In this document: positions 10,651 through 22,984 of the stretch, piece after piece
How positions within the stretch are numbered: position 1 is the stretch's first letter
Layout of the letters: each line of letters starts with the position of its first letter
Source: Panulirus ornatus
Taxonomy: Eukaryota > Arthropoda > Malacostraca > Decapoda > Palinuridae
Direction: 5' to 3'
Length of the DNA stretch: 64,000 nucleotides
Assembly (NCBI RefSeq): GCF_036320965.1
Contig: NC_092225.1
Coordinates: 74,610,935-74,674,934 of the forward strand
The notes under the pieces: generated by a model
The model's database searches: none
Told to the model about the DNA's origin: nothing
The model's input: only the letters and a program-made list of their open reading frames with translations
Position numbers and translations under genes: made by a program

Positions 10651-10958
10651 AAAGCTGACTGGAATAACTTACATAACTTCTTTTCTGAATTTCTTAAGGT
10701 AAATTACTGTCTGAGTGAAGTGTTTTAGATTTCTGGGAATGAACATGGCAGTGAATGGAACAATGGAAGAAGAAGAAAGTCATCTGGTGCATGAGGGAGC
10801 AAAGATTCTGGTTGCACTGAAGAATGTGTGGAAAAAGGGAACGTTTTCTAGAAGAGCAACATCGGGTATGTTTGAAGGAATAGTAGTTCCAACAACAAAG
10901 CTGACTGGAATAACTTACATAACTTCTTTTCTGAATTTCTTAAGGTAAATTACTGTCT
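10467..10958 (+). repeat. 246-bp tandem duplication spanning an RTE/J2 junction
   Basis: 10467-10712 and 10713-10958 are nearly identical direct repeats. Each unit consists of about 184 bases of RTE RT (VKCFRFLGMNMAVNG through MFEGIVV) followed by 62 bases of the J2 LINE (starting AAAGCTGACTGGAATAAC). The unit crosses the insertion junction at 10650/10651, so duplication followed J2 insertion. Confidence 0.93.
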
Positions 10959-13092
10959 CTAATGTGGTGATGCTTCCATCTCCATCAAATACATAGCAAA
11001 CATTATTCTTGAAGGAATGAAAGCATTTAACCCCACTTCCTCCAAGACAACTTCTTCATCCAATCCATGGTTCAACCATTCCTGTTCTGAGGCTATTCAG
11101 ACAAGGGATCAAGATACTGGGATTGGAAAACTCTCCTTCCTCTGGCTCCTATTCAGCTTTTATCACTGCAAGCACATATCCGTCATGTGATGTGTTCCTT
11201 TATTCAAAGGAAGTGCAATAACCTCTCCTCGTCATCCACTGATAGGTTTTTCTGGACTTTAGCAAAAGGCATCTCTAACAACTTCTGTCGCCCTACCTTT
11301 TCCTTCACTTTTCCATTTCGACTGTACTATGGCTGTCTCTTCCATTGACAAAGCAACTCTGTTTGGTTCTTGTTTCTCCTCTAACTCCAAATTGGATAAC
11401 TCTAACATTCCTTCAACCACTGTTGCTCCTCTTACTAATCCTATGCCTTTTCCCGTAACCTCTTTTTAGACTGTCCAAAAAGCACTTCTTTCTCCGGACA
11501 CAAGCAAAGCTTACAGTCGTAATGGCATCCATCCCCATGTACTGAAAGAGTGGGCCTTTGAACTTGCACCTGTGCTTGCTCGTCTGTTTTGTTTCTGCTT
11601 AAAAACCAAAACTTTTCCTCCTTGGAAACAATGCATTGATGCATCCGGTCGCTAAGAAGGATGACCATTCTGACCCCTCTAACTATCATCCTATTGCTTT
11701 GACATCTACCATTTCCAAAATCTTTAAATCCCCCCTCAACCTCCATATCCTTAAATACTTCGAAAATCATAGTCTTCTCTGATCACCAGTATGGCTTCTG
11801 TATGGTGAGATCCATTAGTGATATTCTTTCCTGTCTTACTAATGTCTGGTCATTATCCCTGAAAGATTTTGTGGACTCATGTGTAGTTCCCATTGACATA
11901 TCTAAGGCTTTCAACAGGGTGAGGCATCGGGGTCTCCTCTAAGCTTCCCCCTTTTGGTTTCCCTCTCTCACTTTTCTCCTTCATATCTAGATTCCTCTCC
12001 ACCCGATCTATCTCTGTGGTTGTTGATGGATCAGCCTCCTGCCTTTTCTCTAACAACAGCAGTGTCCCTCAAGGTTCTGTCCTGCCTCCTACACTTTTTC
12101 TCCTTTTTTTTCAACGATCTCCTCTCCTCTACAAATAATCCAATGCACTCATACGCTGATGACTCAACATTGCATTAATCCATATCCTTCAATTCTGCTC
12201 CCTATTCTCTCACTTGATCTGCATCTCATCTTGACATAGCTTCCTCAATAAACTCAGACTTGAACAGGATATCTCAGTGGGGTACTCAAAATCTTGTAAA
12301 GTATCATGACTCCAAGACCCAATTTCTACCTATCTCTATCAAAAACTCCTCACAACTCACCTTTCCTTTGATAGTTCTGTAATTCCACCTCTTGACTCAA
12401 TGAATGTACTCAGTATTACTGTACCATCCACTCTTTCTTTGAAACCCCACATTACAGGAATAGCTAAGTCTGCCTCTAAGAAACTGGGTGTCCTGTTCAG
12501 ATGTCGAAACATCTTCTCTAATGAACAGTTGCTCTGTTTATACTAGGGAATGACTCATCCTTGTATGGAGTACTGCTCTAACATTTGGGGTGGTTCTGTC
12601 TCTGTATCTTTACTTGTCAGAGTTGAAAGCAGTCCAACTTATAAACTGTCCCAGGCTAACTTCCAAAGTAAAGCCTCTTGATCTATGCCACAATATTGGT
12701 TCACTTTCCCTCGTCTATAGGTATTACTTGGTTTTTGCTCCCGAGAACTGGCTGCCTGTGTGCCCCGACCACTAGCTACACCATGCAATACTTGGCAAGC
12801 TGCTGCATCACATGATTATTGTGTGGCCATTGGCAACTCAAGGGTGGGAAGTTTTGATACCTGCTTCTTTCCCTATATATTGAAGCTTTAGGACTCTCTA
12901 CCTTCTCATGTCTTTCCCAATACCAATGACCAGGCACATTTCAAAACAAAAGTGTTTCATGTCCTCAAAAATTCTGAAGTACTTTCTCGTCTTTTCTTTT
13001 TCTACTTCATAATTTTCTCTGTTTCAATTAAGGCCTGGCCTTGATGTGGACTCTTGTCCATAACTGGAGCCTCCAACCCAGAAAAAAAAAAA
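10897..13092 (+). mobile_element. Jockey/I-like LINE (J2), copy 1, nested in RTE
   Basis: This 5'-truncated copy ends in a short A tract. Scattered frames carry RT blocks: NGIHPHVLKEWAFELAPVLA, DHSDPSNYHPIALTSTISK, ISDILSCLTNVWS, and HSYADDSTLH with the YADD active-site motif near 12150. The 3' UTR ends in GCCTGGCCTTGATGTGGA and a polyA at 13082-13092. Numerous stops and frameshifts are present. The second copy at 34940-42722 confirms the family boundaries. Confidence 0.82.
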
Positions 13093-13930
13093 TTAGTTGT
13101 GAGGGATGGGCTATAGATAGGGTTGTGCAGAGGAAAGCAAACGTGTTGGAAATGAAATGTTTAAGGACAATGTGTGGTGTGGGGTGGTTTGATCAAGTAA
13201 GTAATGAAAGGGTAAGAGATATGTGTGGTAACAGAAAGAGTCTGGTAGAGAGAGAGCAGAATGTGTGTTGAAATGTTTTGGACATATGGAAAGAATAAGT
13301 GAGGAAAGGTTATCAAAGAAGATATGCGAGTCAGAAGTGAAGGGAATAAGGAGAATGGGGTGCCCAAATTGGAGATGGAAAGATGGAGGGAAAAAGATTC
13401 TGAGCATGCAGGAGGGTGAAAGCTGTGCATGGAATAGAGTCAACAGAAATGATGTGGTATACTGGGGTCAACGTGCTGTCAATGGATTGAACCGGGGCAT
13501 GTGAAATGTCCAGGCTAAACCATGGAAAGGTCTGTAGGGCATGGATGTAGATAGACAGCTGTGGTTTTGGTGCATTACATATAAAAGCTTGTGTATATAT
13601 GTGAGTGGATGTGGCTGTTTTTCCACCTGTTTTCTTAGGGTTACCTCGTTAATGTGGAAGTGGCAATTAAGTATGGGAAAGAAGAGGAGAATGTATGTGT
13701 TAGTTTTTCTTTTATGCATTTGTGCTGTTTCCTGTGGGGTGGGGAGGCATCAGAAATGGATGACAGTGAGCAAGTATATTATGTATATGTATGTATATGT
13801 ACATGTGTTTATGTTTATGTACATGTATGTATGTATATATGTACATTTGTACATACATGTATTTTGCATATGTATGCTACCAGATGTGTCTTTCTTTGTC
13901 TGTTTCCCAGTGCTACCTTGCTAGTGTGGA
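13093..13930 (+). mobile_element. RTE-type LINE, part 2 of the split copy, long 3' UTR
   Basis: RT C-terminal homology resumes with CEGWAIDRVVQRKANVLEMK (13100-13271) and, after a frameshift, MLKCFGHMERISEERLSKK to NRVNRNDVVYWG (13265-13504). The long 3' UTR follows, with its internal GGGTTACCTCGTTAATGTGG motif, TA/TG-rich DNA and a final GTGCTACCTTGCTAGTGTGG tail. CR1-like sequence begins at the end of the tail. Confidence 0.85.
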
Positions 13931-15157
13931 TTGATAATGAGCTTATGTGTAAGATATTGAAATTCACAGATAATACTAAGTTGGGAAAAAATCTACAAAA
14001 GAAACTAAATGTCTGCAGCTTCAGATAGACAAATACAAACTGAAAGACTGGGCTCATAGGTGGGATGTGAATTCTAATACTGACAAGCGCAAAGTTTTAC
14101 ATGTTGGAAGTAACCATGAAAAGGTAAGCTAAAGTATGAGCTCTGTTTAACTGCAAAACTTGGGTGTAATAAGCTCTGGTGATCTAAAGCAAAGTAAACA
14201 GTCCACAGAAGCAATTAAAAGGAGGACAAAATTCTTGGGTTTATAGGTAGGGCTATCTAATTTACACCCATGGATATTATCCTTTTACTTTAAAGGCACT
14301 AATGCATCCCCAACTTAAATATATTGTGTTCAGTTCTGGTCACCCTACTTGAGGTAAGACATAGACAAAATGGAGAAAGTGCAAAGATGAGCTAACAAGA
14401 TGATTCCCAGGCTGAGAAGCAAATCATACAAGAGCTGTCTCAATGACAAATCTATTTAGTTTAGAAAAGGGTAAGTTAAGGGGATGATTTGATAAAGGCA
14501 TCCAAAATTATCACTCATGCATCCCCATCTTGAATACCATGTTCAGTTTTGATCACCCTACCAAAGGAAAGACAAAGACAGTATGGAGAAAGTAAGAGAC
14601 AGGCTACCAGGATGTTTCCTGGACTGAGAAGCAAATCCTGTGTGAGCCAACTCCATGACTTAAATCTATTTAGTTTAGAAAAGTGAAGGTTAAGGGCATG
14701 ATTTGATACAGACATCCAAAATTATTGCTCATGCATTCCAGTCTTGAATATTGTGTTCAGTTTTGGTCATCCAACTTGAAGGAATAGAGACAGAATGGAG
14801 AAAGTACCGAGATGAGCTACCAGGATGATTCTTAGACTGAGAAGTAAATCCTCTGTGATCTAACTCAAATTTATCTAGTTTAGAAAAGAGAAGGTTAAGG
14901 GGGTGATTTCATGCAGGCATCCAATATTATCAAAGGCAACAATCTTGATCTAATGACTTACACTGGGATAGATTTGTCTGATTTCATGCACAGTAATGCT
15001 TACAAACTTGTGGGAAAAATTATTTACCTCAAGCGAGGCAAAATACTTTTTCTTCAACAGCATTGTTCACATATGGAATGATTTACCAATCACAGTGGTT
15101 GAAAGTGGTACCATAGATACATTTAATATTGATATTTCTCCTCAAATCCACAAATGA
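13931..15157 (+). mobile_element. CR1-like LINE, RT C-terminal part
   Basis: Decayed frames show KILKFTDNTKLGKNL (the usual FADDTKL changed to FTDNTKL), a DKRKVLHVGSN block, LGVISSGDLKQSKQST and, near the end, FNSIVHIWNDLPITVVESGT then FNIDISPQIHK and stop at 15157. This is the order at the C-terminus of CR1/L2-type elements. It starts exactly at the end of an RTE tail and includes a triplicated 215-bp segment. Confidence 0.72.
14302..14940 (+). repeat. Three tandem copies of a 215-bp segment of the CR1-like RT
   Basis: ATGCATCC starts at 14302, 14517 and 14731 (the last reads ATGCATTC), giving periods of 215 and 214 bp. Each unit then repeats a TTCAGTT-TGGTCA-CC block, a GACA-AATGGAGAAAGT block, GACTGAGAAG-AAATC and TTTAGTTTAGAAAAG. 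The units have diverged by substitutions, so the amplification is not recent. Confidence 0.85.
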
Positions 15158-15703
15158 AATTATTTGTGCATCCTTAGCTACAAGAAAGGTCTATAATATT
15201 TTTCAATTTTCATTATGTACGTATTTCTTCTCTTACCACAATGCTCTATGATTTTCATATTATCTCCACTAAAACGAACAGCCTTCAAGGGACCCAGTGG
15301 TTTGTTGCTGTTTGAATTCCTCTATCCTATGAAGGGAAACCGAAAAAAAATTTGCAGATTTGGGTAATGTTCAAAATCAGAAGGAAATGTCTTTAAGTAT
15401 CATGTGTAAAGGTTCCTTATGTAAATCATATCTTCAGAATTAATGAGTGCACTTTTTCATGTGGTTCGACTTAGAAATAGAGAACACTGGGATGTGTTAA
15501 GAACTCATCCTATTTCCCCATAAACTATAAGGCACATGTAATGCAAAACTACTACATATGCCTTCTTTCTTGAAGAGCATCCCCATGCATAGCAGATGAG
15601 TGTATAGTTTACTGCATATTAAGATATTTGAAAAAATTTCTGTGTGTTTTTCAACAAAAATATCTGTTTTTAAGTACACACCTTATATTTCAGTGGTATT
15701 AAT
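15158..15703. other. Intronic DNA, nothing recognised
   Basis: Between the CR1-like stop codon and the next RTE copy I see A+T-rich DNA without a convincing frame, repeat family or splice-bounded exon. The first 70-100 bases may be CR1 3' UTR. Confidence 0.5.
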
Positions 15704-16348
15704 AGACTAAAGGGGATGGGAGCAGGGGCCTAGAAACCCTATCCTCCTTGTATTTCAACTTTCTAAACAGGGAAACAGAAGAAGGAGTCATGCGGGGAGT
15801 GCTCATCCTCCTTCAAGGCTCAGATTGGAGTGTATAGATGTGTGTGGATGTAATCAAGATGAGAAAAAAGGAGAGATAGGTAGTATGTTTAAGGAAAGGA
15901 AACTAGATGTTTTGGCTCTGAGTGAAACGAAGCTCAAGGGTAAAGGGGAAGAGTGGTTTGGGAATGTCTTGGGAGTAAAGTAAGGGGTTAGTGAGAGGAC
16001 ATGAGCAAGGGAAGGAGTAGCACTACTCTGGAATCAGGAGTGGTGGGAGTATGTGATAGAGTGTAAGAAAGTAAACTCTAGATTGATATGGATAAAACTG
16101 AAAGTGGATGGAGAGAGATGGGTGATTATTGGTGCATATGCACCTGGGCATGAGAAGAAAGATCATGAGAGGCAAGTGTTTTGAGAGCAGCTGAGTGAGT
16201 GTGTTAGTAGTTTTGATGCACGAGACCGGGTTATAGTGATGGGTGATTTGAATGCAAAGGTGAGTAATGTGGCAGTTGAGGGAATAATTGGTGTACATGG
16301 GGGTGTTCAGTGCTGTAAATGGAAATGGTGAAGAGCTTGTAGATTTGT

Positions 16349-18796
16349 GTGCTTAAAAAAGGACTGGTGATTGGGAATACCTGGTTTAAAAAGAGAGATA
16401 TACATAAGTATACGTATGTAAGTAGGAGAGATGGCCAGAGAGCATTACTGGATTACATGTTAATTGATAGGCACACCAAAGAGAGGCTTTTGGATGTTAA
16501 TGTGCTGAAAGGTGCAACTGGAGGAATGTCTGATCATTATCTTGTGGAGGCGAAGGTGAAGATTTGTAGAGGTTTTCAGAAAAGAAGAGAATGTTAGGGT
16601 GAAGAGAGTGGTGAGAATAAGTGAGCTTGGGAAGGAGACATGTGTGAGGAAGTACCAGGAGAGACTGAGTACAGAATGGAAAAAGGTGAGAACAAAGGAC
16701 GTATGGGGAGTGGGGAAGGAATGGGATGTATTTAGGGAAGCAGTGATGGCTTGCGCAAAAGATGCTTGTGTCATGAGAAGCGTGGGAGGTGGGCAGATTA
16801 GAAAGGGTAGTGAGTGGTGGGATGATGAAGTAAGATTATTAGTGAAAGAGAAGGGAGGAGCATTTGGACAATTTTTGCAGGGAAAAAATACAAATGACTG
16901 GGAGATGTATAAAAGAAAGAGGCAGGAGGTCAAGAGAAAGGTGCTAGAGGTGAAAATGAGGTTAAATGAGAGTTGGGGTGAGAGAGTATCATTAAATCTT
17001 AGAAAGAATAAAAAGATGTTTTGGAAGGAGGTAAATAAAGTGTGTAAGACAAGGGAACAAATAGGAACGTCAGTGAAGGGGGCTAATGGGAAGGTGATAA
17101 CAAGTAGTGGTGATGTAAGGAGGAGATGGGTGAGTATTTTGAAGTTTTGTTGAATGTGTTTGATGACAGAGTGGCAGATATAGGGTGTTTTGGTCGAGGT
17201 GGAGTGCAAAGTGAGAGTTTTAGGGAGAATGATTTGATAAACAGAGAAGAGGTAGTAAAGGCTTTGCAGAAGATGAAAGCCGGCAAGGCAGCAGGTTTGG
17301 ATGGTATTGCAGTGGAATTTATTAAAAAAGGGGGTGACTGTATTGTTGACTGGTTGGTAAGGTTATTTAATGTATGTATGACTCATGGTCAGGTGCCTGA
17401 GGACTGGTGGAATGCTTGCATAGTGCCATTGTACAAAGGCAAAGGGGATAAGAGTGAGTGGTCAAATTACTGAGGTATAAGTTTGTTGAGTATTCCTGGG
17501 AAATCATATGGGAGGGTATTGATTCAGAGGGTGAAGGCATGTACAGAGCATCAGATTGGGGAAGAGCAGTGTGGTTTCAGAAGTGGTAGAGGATGTGTGG
17601 ATCAGGTGTTTGCTTTGAAGAATGTATGTGAGAAATACTTAGAAAAGCAAATGGATTTATATGTAGCATTTATGGATCTGGAGAAGGCATATGATAGAGT
17701 TGATAGGGATGCTCTGTGGAAGGTATTAAGAATATATGGTGTTGGGAGGCAAGTTGTTAGAAGCAGTGAAAAGTTTTTATCGAGGATGTAAGGCATGTGT
17801 ACATGTAGGAAGAGAGGAAAGTGACTGGATCTCAGTGAATGTTGGTTTGTGGCAGGGGTGCATGATGTCTCCATGGTTGTTTAATTTGTTTATGGATGGG
17901 GTTGTTAGGGAGGTGAATGCAAGAATTTTGGAAAGAGGGCCAAGTATGTAGTTTGTTGTGGATGAGAGAGCTTGGGAAGTGAGTCAGTTGTTGTTTGCTG
18001 ATGATGCAGCGCTGGTGGCTGATTCGGGTGAGAAACTGCAGAAGCTGGTGACTGAGTTTGGTAAAGTGTGCGAAAGAAGAAAGTCGAGAGTAAATGTGAA
18101 TAAGAGCAAGGTTATTAGGTACAGTAGGGTTAAGGCACAAGTCATTTGGGAGGTAAGTTTGAATGGAGAAAAACTGGAGGAAGTGAAGTTTTTAGATATC
18201 TGGGAGTGGATTTGGCAGCGGATGGAACCATGGAAGCTGAAGTGAATCATTGGGTGGAGGAGGGGGCAAAAGTTCTGGGAGCGTTGGAAAATGTGTGGAA
18301 GTCGAGAACGTTATCTTGGAAAGCAAAAATGGATATGTTTGAAGGAATTGTGGTTCCAACAATGTTATATGGTTGCGAGGGGTGGGCTATAGATAGAGTT
18401 GTGCGAAGGAGGGTGGATGTGCTGGAAATGAGATGTTTGAGGACAATATGTGGTGTGAGGTGGTTTGATCAAGTAAGTAATGAAAGGGTAAGAGAGATGT
18501 GTGGTAATAAGAAGAGTGTGGTTGAGAGAGCAGAAGAGGGTGTTTTGAAATGGTTTGGTCACACGGAGAGAATGAGTGAGGAAAGATAGACAAAGAGGAT
18601 ATATGTGTCAGAGATGGAGGGAACGAGGAGAAGTGGGAGACTAAATTGGAGGTGGAAAGATGGAGTGAAAAAGATTTTGAGTGATCGGGGCCCAAACATG
18701 CAGGAGGGTGAAAGGCATGCAAGGAACAGAGTGAATTGGAATGATGTGGTATACCAGGGTCGATGTGCTGTCAATGGATTGAACCAGGGCACGTGA
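16349..18796 (+). pseudogene. RTE EN-RT polyprotein, multiply broken
   Basis: In order: the endonuclease end with DYMLIDRHTKERL and MSDHYLVEAKVKIC (16349-16597); the linker with ETCVRKYQERLSTEWKKV and WWDDEVRLLVKEKGG (16599-17153); RT fingers with MKAGKAAGLDGIAVEFIKKG (17126-17473); GRGCVDQVFALK and AFMDLEKAYDRVDR (17483-17791); SPWLFNLFMDGVV (17736-17951); FADDAALVADS (17958-18245); YGCEGWAIDRVV (18146-18589); the last block to 18796. EN-RT proteins nick target DNA and prime reverse transcription there. The repeated short overlaps between frames mark single-base indels. The endonuclease N-terminal half upstream of 16349 is present but in shifting frames. Confidence 0.85.
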
Positions 18797-19048
18797 AGCG
18801 TCTGGGGTAAACCATGGAAAGTTTTGTGGGGCATGGACGTGGAAAGGGAGCTGTGGTTTCTGTGCATTATACATGACAGCTAGAGACTGAGTGTGAACGA
18901 ATGTGGCCTTTGTCGTCTTTTCCTAGCACTACCTCACGCACATGCGGGGGGAGGGGGTTTTCATTTCATGTGTGGCAGGGTGATGACGGGAATGAATAAG
19001 GGCAGACAGTATGAATTATGCACATGTGTATCCATGTATATGTATATG

Positions 19049-19050
19049 TC

Positions 19051-19106
<56 letters not shown>
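19049..19106. repeat. (TG)n(TA)n inside the RTE long 3' UTR
   Basis: TG dinucleotides run into about 22 TA units within the 3' UTR, at the same place where other long-UTR copies carry TA/TG-rich DNA. The element therefore carries its own microsatellite seed. Confidence 0.9.
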
Positions 19107-19107
<1 letters not shown>

Positions 19108-19250
19108 GTTAAGATGTATAGGTATGTATATGTGCGTGTGTGGACATATACATATATACATGTGTATGTGGGTGGGTTTCGCCATTCTTTCGTCTGTTTC
19201 CTTGCGCTACCTCGCTAACAAGGGAGACAGCGACAAAGTATAATAAAAAA

Positions 19251-20161
19251 TGAAATGAAATATTAATAAAGTACATAAAATATTGACTTCATATGTTCTC
19301 ATGTTATACAAGAGATATCTCATTCTGGCATAAACAAAATAAGCTAAGAAAAAAAGACAGAAGAATATCTTGTAACGGCAAAGCCTACTGCAAATAATTT
19401 GAAGGTAAGCAACTAATTTAAGTCGTAAAAATCAAAGAATAAGGGATTCATTATATCTCAAATACATCGAAAGACTAATCATGTCTCTGGTCTGCACATG
19501 CAGATGATTTTCACAGTACTAATTAAACTGCATCTACATGAATTCAGCACGGTAAACAGACATGAAATGAACTGATCCAGTATTACAAAGCTGTGGTGAT
19601 ATTTCATGCATATGGGTTTAAAAAGCAACTCCTTTCCAAATGCTATCCCAGAGTAATGAAAACCATACTATAGCATGAATATAAAACTATCATTATTTGA
19701 TCTCATATTCAAATCAGAAAAAAATGTTGCAATTATTGATAACCCTTCAAAGAAAAGGAAATATCAAGAAAAGAGCAGGACTGTGATAAACAACTTTAAC
19801 TAATTACAACAGAATGAAAGTCCATGATGGGTAGAGGGTTGAGGAGAGGAAAAGGAAAAAACATGGAACAGAAAGTAACTAAAATGTCATCCCAGTGATA
19901 CAGGCAGTGAACATGAATTTCCTTATGCACCCCTATAGGGAAGGGTTTTGTGTTATGCAAAAAGGCCAACCACATAAAGAAAGACTATGATATCAAAAAA
20001 AGGTCTATTAGCAATTAAGAAATATGAATAAAGTCTAAAACAAACTATATTCATCCTCTTTACATTATATCCTAATCAGTTATGTGTTTCCTCATTGGTT
20101 AACTTAATTATTTTCCCAAAATTCTTACATTATCTTTGCCTGCCAATTAGCCAGCACTTAC
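19251..20161. other. Intronic DNA 3' of collagen exon C
   Basis: No recognisable coding region or repeat. It is A+T-rich intron sequence directly following the donor of exon C on the minus strand. Confidence 0.6.
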
Positions 20162-20260
20162 CGGCCTTCCTAGAAGACCAACATCCCCAGGGGACCCATG
20201 AGGACCTGGTGGGCCTCGTTTCCCTCTCTTGCCCCTCTTGCCACGATCACCTTTATCACC
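20162..20260 (-). CDS. Collagen chain, internal exon C
   Basis: A 99-nt, 33-codon exon reading GDKGDRGKRGKRGKRG, then PPGPHGSPGDVGLLGRP. The acceptor is CCTATTGCAG before GGTGAT and the donor is a near-consensus CCG|GTAAGTG. Phase is 0 at both ends and Gly occupies every third position throughout. The KRGKRGKRG run gives a strongly basic patch, of the kind that can bind heparan sulfate. That role is inferred from charge only. It is flanked by introns of about 10.5 kb upstream (to exon B) and 14.7 kb downstream (to exon D). Confidence 0.93.
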
Positions 20261-21769
20261 CTGCAATAGGTTAGTACCAATAAGTCCTGAAGACCAGCTC
20301 CCTAAGCCTGCCAAGCTCAGCCTTGACCATGTCACATTTGACCTACTGGGAGCAGCTCACACAAGAAAGAAGCATGAAACCTTTCTCAAGCACATGACAT
20401 TTCTAAGGGGGTATATAGCTATCTGCAAAGTTATCATACTGCTAAATCACTTTAGGCTTTCACAACAGATATAATTCTACATGAACTTACATAAAGGTTT
20501 CTTAATTCAAAGTTTAAACAAAAAGTTTATCAAATTCTGACATAAAAATAACCCTTGAATACAAAGATCTTTCAAAGAGTAATCATTATTCTCAGCTTCA
20601 TTTGAGCCTCTCTTAAAGAAGCCACTAGAGGAAGAATCTATCTAAGAGGTGCTTTCATACAGCTAGGCTTCCTCAGCTCTTTCATGTGCGAAACCATCTC
20701 CTAGAAAATGTTAGCAGTCAGCTATTGTGCATTACAGATTGGTAAGAGAGAATCTGATTGCAGATATGCAGTCAGCAATTTCCTGATTATGTGCAGAATG
20801 GTCAATTTGCATACTTAATTTTCTTGTGAATATTAGCTTTAATCATCCATAATTTCCCTGAAGTATACATGGAATAAACCATAAAACAAATAATTTATGT
20901 TGTAAATCTAATGAATGAAGTTTGTATTATGCAATCAAAATTCATGCCAAGTGGAATCATGTTACAGGAATCATTCATTTTTCAGGAAAGGAAACTATCG
21001 TAAGAGACAATACTAGCAGGTATTTTCATGTTTTGCAAAAACTTCTCCAGAAAATTTACTGTAAAACCTTGAAAGGACTACAGTAGTTAATACTAATGTC
21101 TGGTATACAAACTATGTTCTTCACTTAAGATACTTTAAATTCTAAACCTTAGATGTTTCCAGAGGTGCAAAGAAACTGCAAAATATATAAGATGTGATGA
21201 AAAGTACCCTCTGTTTTAAGGAAAACTTGGAAAACCTTTGAATTTCATGATTCTACTATAACAGAATATTACTGAATGATAAAGGAAGAAATCTTATGAT
21301 CTTGAAATGTTACATTATTGGAGCCCTCATAGGTCTGGTGATGAGTGATGACAATACTAACAGATCACATTGTAATTAAAAGCAAAGCAAACGAATAGAG
21401 CTACAGGCATCTGTAAAGTAAATGAAGCTAAAAAATACTTTTAAAACATGGATACATTAGCAAAGATAAAGACAGAGTATAACGGATCTTTCTGATTTAA
21501 TAAAATCGGGCAGCATGAATAACAAAAGATTATGTAGGGATTAAGTGGGGGTTTCATGAATTATGTTAAAACTATGTATGTTAGCAATTCATTCTAGTTG
21601 GTCTAGGACCATGAGCTGGAATGAAAAAACAAGAATCAAATTTTGGTAAAAGTTTGAAAGAATATCTAAGTGAGAACATGAAGCAATCCTGGAGGGATGT
21701 AAGTGCCGAGAAAAAGAAAAGAAAAAAATAACAGCATCAGTGTTTTAGAATTATGGAGAGTATTTACAA
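20261..21769. other. Intronic DNA, nothing recognised
   Basis: The stretch upstream of collagen exon C carries no frame, motif or repeat family I can support. It is A+T-rich with scattered homopolymer runs. Confidence 0.55.
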
Positions 21770-21880
21770 AAAATACATGTGCATGTGGGTGGGTTGGGCC
21801 ATTCCTCATCTGTTTCCTTGTGCTAACTTACTAACGCGGGAGACGATAGTTAAATATAATACATAAATAAATAAATATTT
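21770..21880 (+). mobile_element. RTE 3' tail fragment
   Basis: TACATGTGCATGTGGGTGGG, GGGCCATTCCTCATCTGTTT and CTAACGCGGGAGACGATAG match the last about 90 bases of the RTE 3' UTR, ending in a (TAAA)n tail. Only the tail was inserted, as expected of extreme 5' truncation. Confidence 0.82.
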
Positions 21881-22465
21881 ACCAAAATATTTTGGTAAAA
21901 AATAGAGGAAGAATAGCAGCTGTATAAATGAAGAGAGTGCCAAAAGTGACATGAAAAAATAGGGAGTTCCAAATGACTGTATGAAGACAGTATTTGTTTA
22001 GCTGTATAAAGATAAATGGAATACAACTAGCAATGATGAGGAATTACTGGGAAATAAATCAGAATTTAGTAAATTATAGTCTAGGATGTGATTTAGGTAA
22101 GGAAAAGCCATCTAGAATTTTTTTTTTTAGAAATGGTGTGAAGTAACTTTAAATGAGAAAAAAATGTATAAATCTTTTAAATAGAAGGTATTTTACCATG
22201 TCTTTTAAACTTTGCAATGAATGTTTCATAAGCAAACTGTGAAATAATGAATGAATTAAAATTATCAGAATGCATTAAGGTTGTATAATGCCACCTACAG
22301 TGTTCAACATTCTTGAAAGATATTGGAATCTGTCAGGAGGGTAATGGTGGAACTTAAGAGAACAATGGTGAAACAGAATAGGAGTAACCATAGTTACTTT
22401 AAGAGAATGTTGATATTTCATTAGCAAAGCAATAAAGGGGGGTTAAGTAGTATAGTTGCCTTCAC

Positions 22466-22560
22466 TTCCAACCAGGATGGTCAGCGTTGTCAATCCTTTC
22501 TTTCCGTGAGGTGTGAACCCAGGGAGTATCAGCTCACTACTTTGAAGCTTGCATTAGTGA
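22466..22560 (-). repeat. Dispersed repeat, inverted partner of 24705-24815
   Basis: The reverse complement of this stretch matches 24705-24815 over about 95 bases: shared blocks are GTAGTGAG, GGTTCACACCTCA, GGATTGACAA and CATCCTGGTTGGA (with small changes). The GGTTCACACC block resembles a polymerase III B box, so a tRNA-derived SINE is possible. A clear A box was not found. Confidence 0.6.
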
Positions 22561-22984
22561 CCCAGAGTGGAGGGGTTGTCGGAGTATGAGGGGGTAACAA
22601 GGCAAGGAGGAGGAGTGGATAGGGATGACAGAGAAGTAGGCTGATAGTTCACACCTATGCAATATTTCATGAAACAAATGTAGAAATAAGAATGACTATG
22701 CAAAAATGCGGACAGTGATGTTAACTGCAAATTGGGATATTATTTGCAGCTTATGCTAGAGGTCTAAGTTATTCCATGATAATGCAACCCCTTGCCCCTC
22801 CTTTAATTAGCAAACAGGCAGTCACATACACTCAAAGGCCATGTCCTTCCTTTCATCCACACAAACGAATGCCACTAACTGGAAGATGAACTTTACACAT
22901 GCTAGGTTTGTCATACATAACACTTGACAGCATTTAACTCATACAGCTCATTCTATGTAACTTGATTTCCCTGTGGTGAGTGCT
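22561..22984. other. Intronic DNA, nothing recognised
   Basis: G+A-rich at its left end (22560-22640), then mixed sequence. I found no gene, splice-bounded exon or known repeat. Confidence 0.5.

Larger units (their letters stand above)
15704..19250 (+). mobile_element. RTE-type LINE, nearly full-length copy with long 3' UTR
   Basis: The copy starts in the 5' UTR (GACTAAAGGGGATGGGAGC), lacking about 65 bases of the 5' end. It contains the endonuclease (about 15816-16570), linker (16599-17153), RT (17126-18589) and C-terminal region to about 18796. The long 3' UTR ends in CCTTGCGCTACCTCGCTAAC and GGGAGACAGCGACAAAGTAT. The body is split into at least eight frames by indels and nonsense changes, for example TGA after NY at 17471 and TAG at 17948. 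Motif C reads FADDAALVADS. It is an inactive insertion in the intron between collagen exons C and D. Confidence 0.9.
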
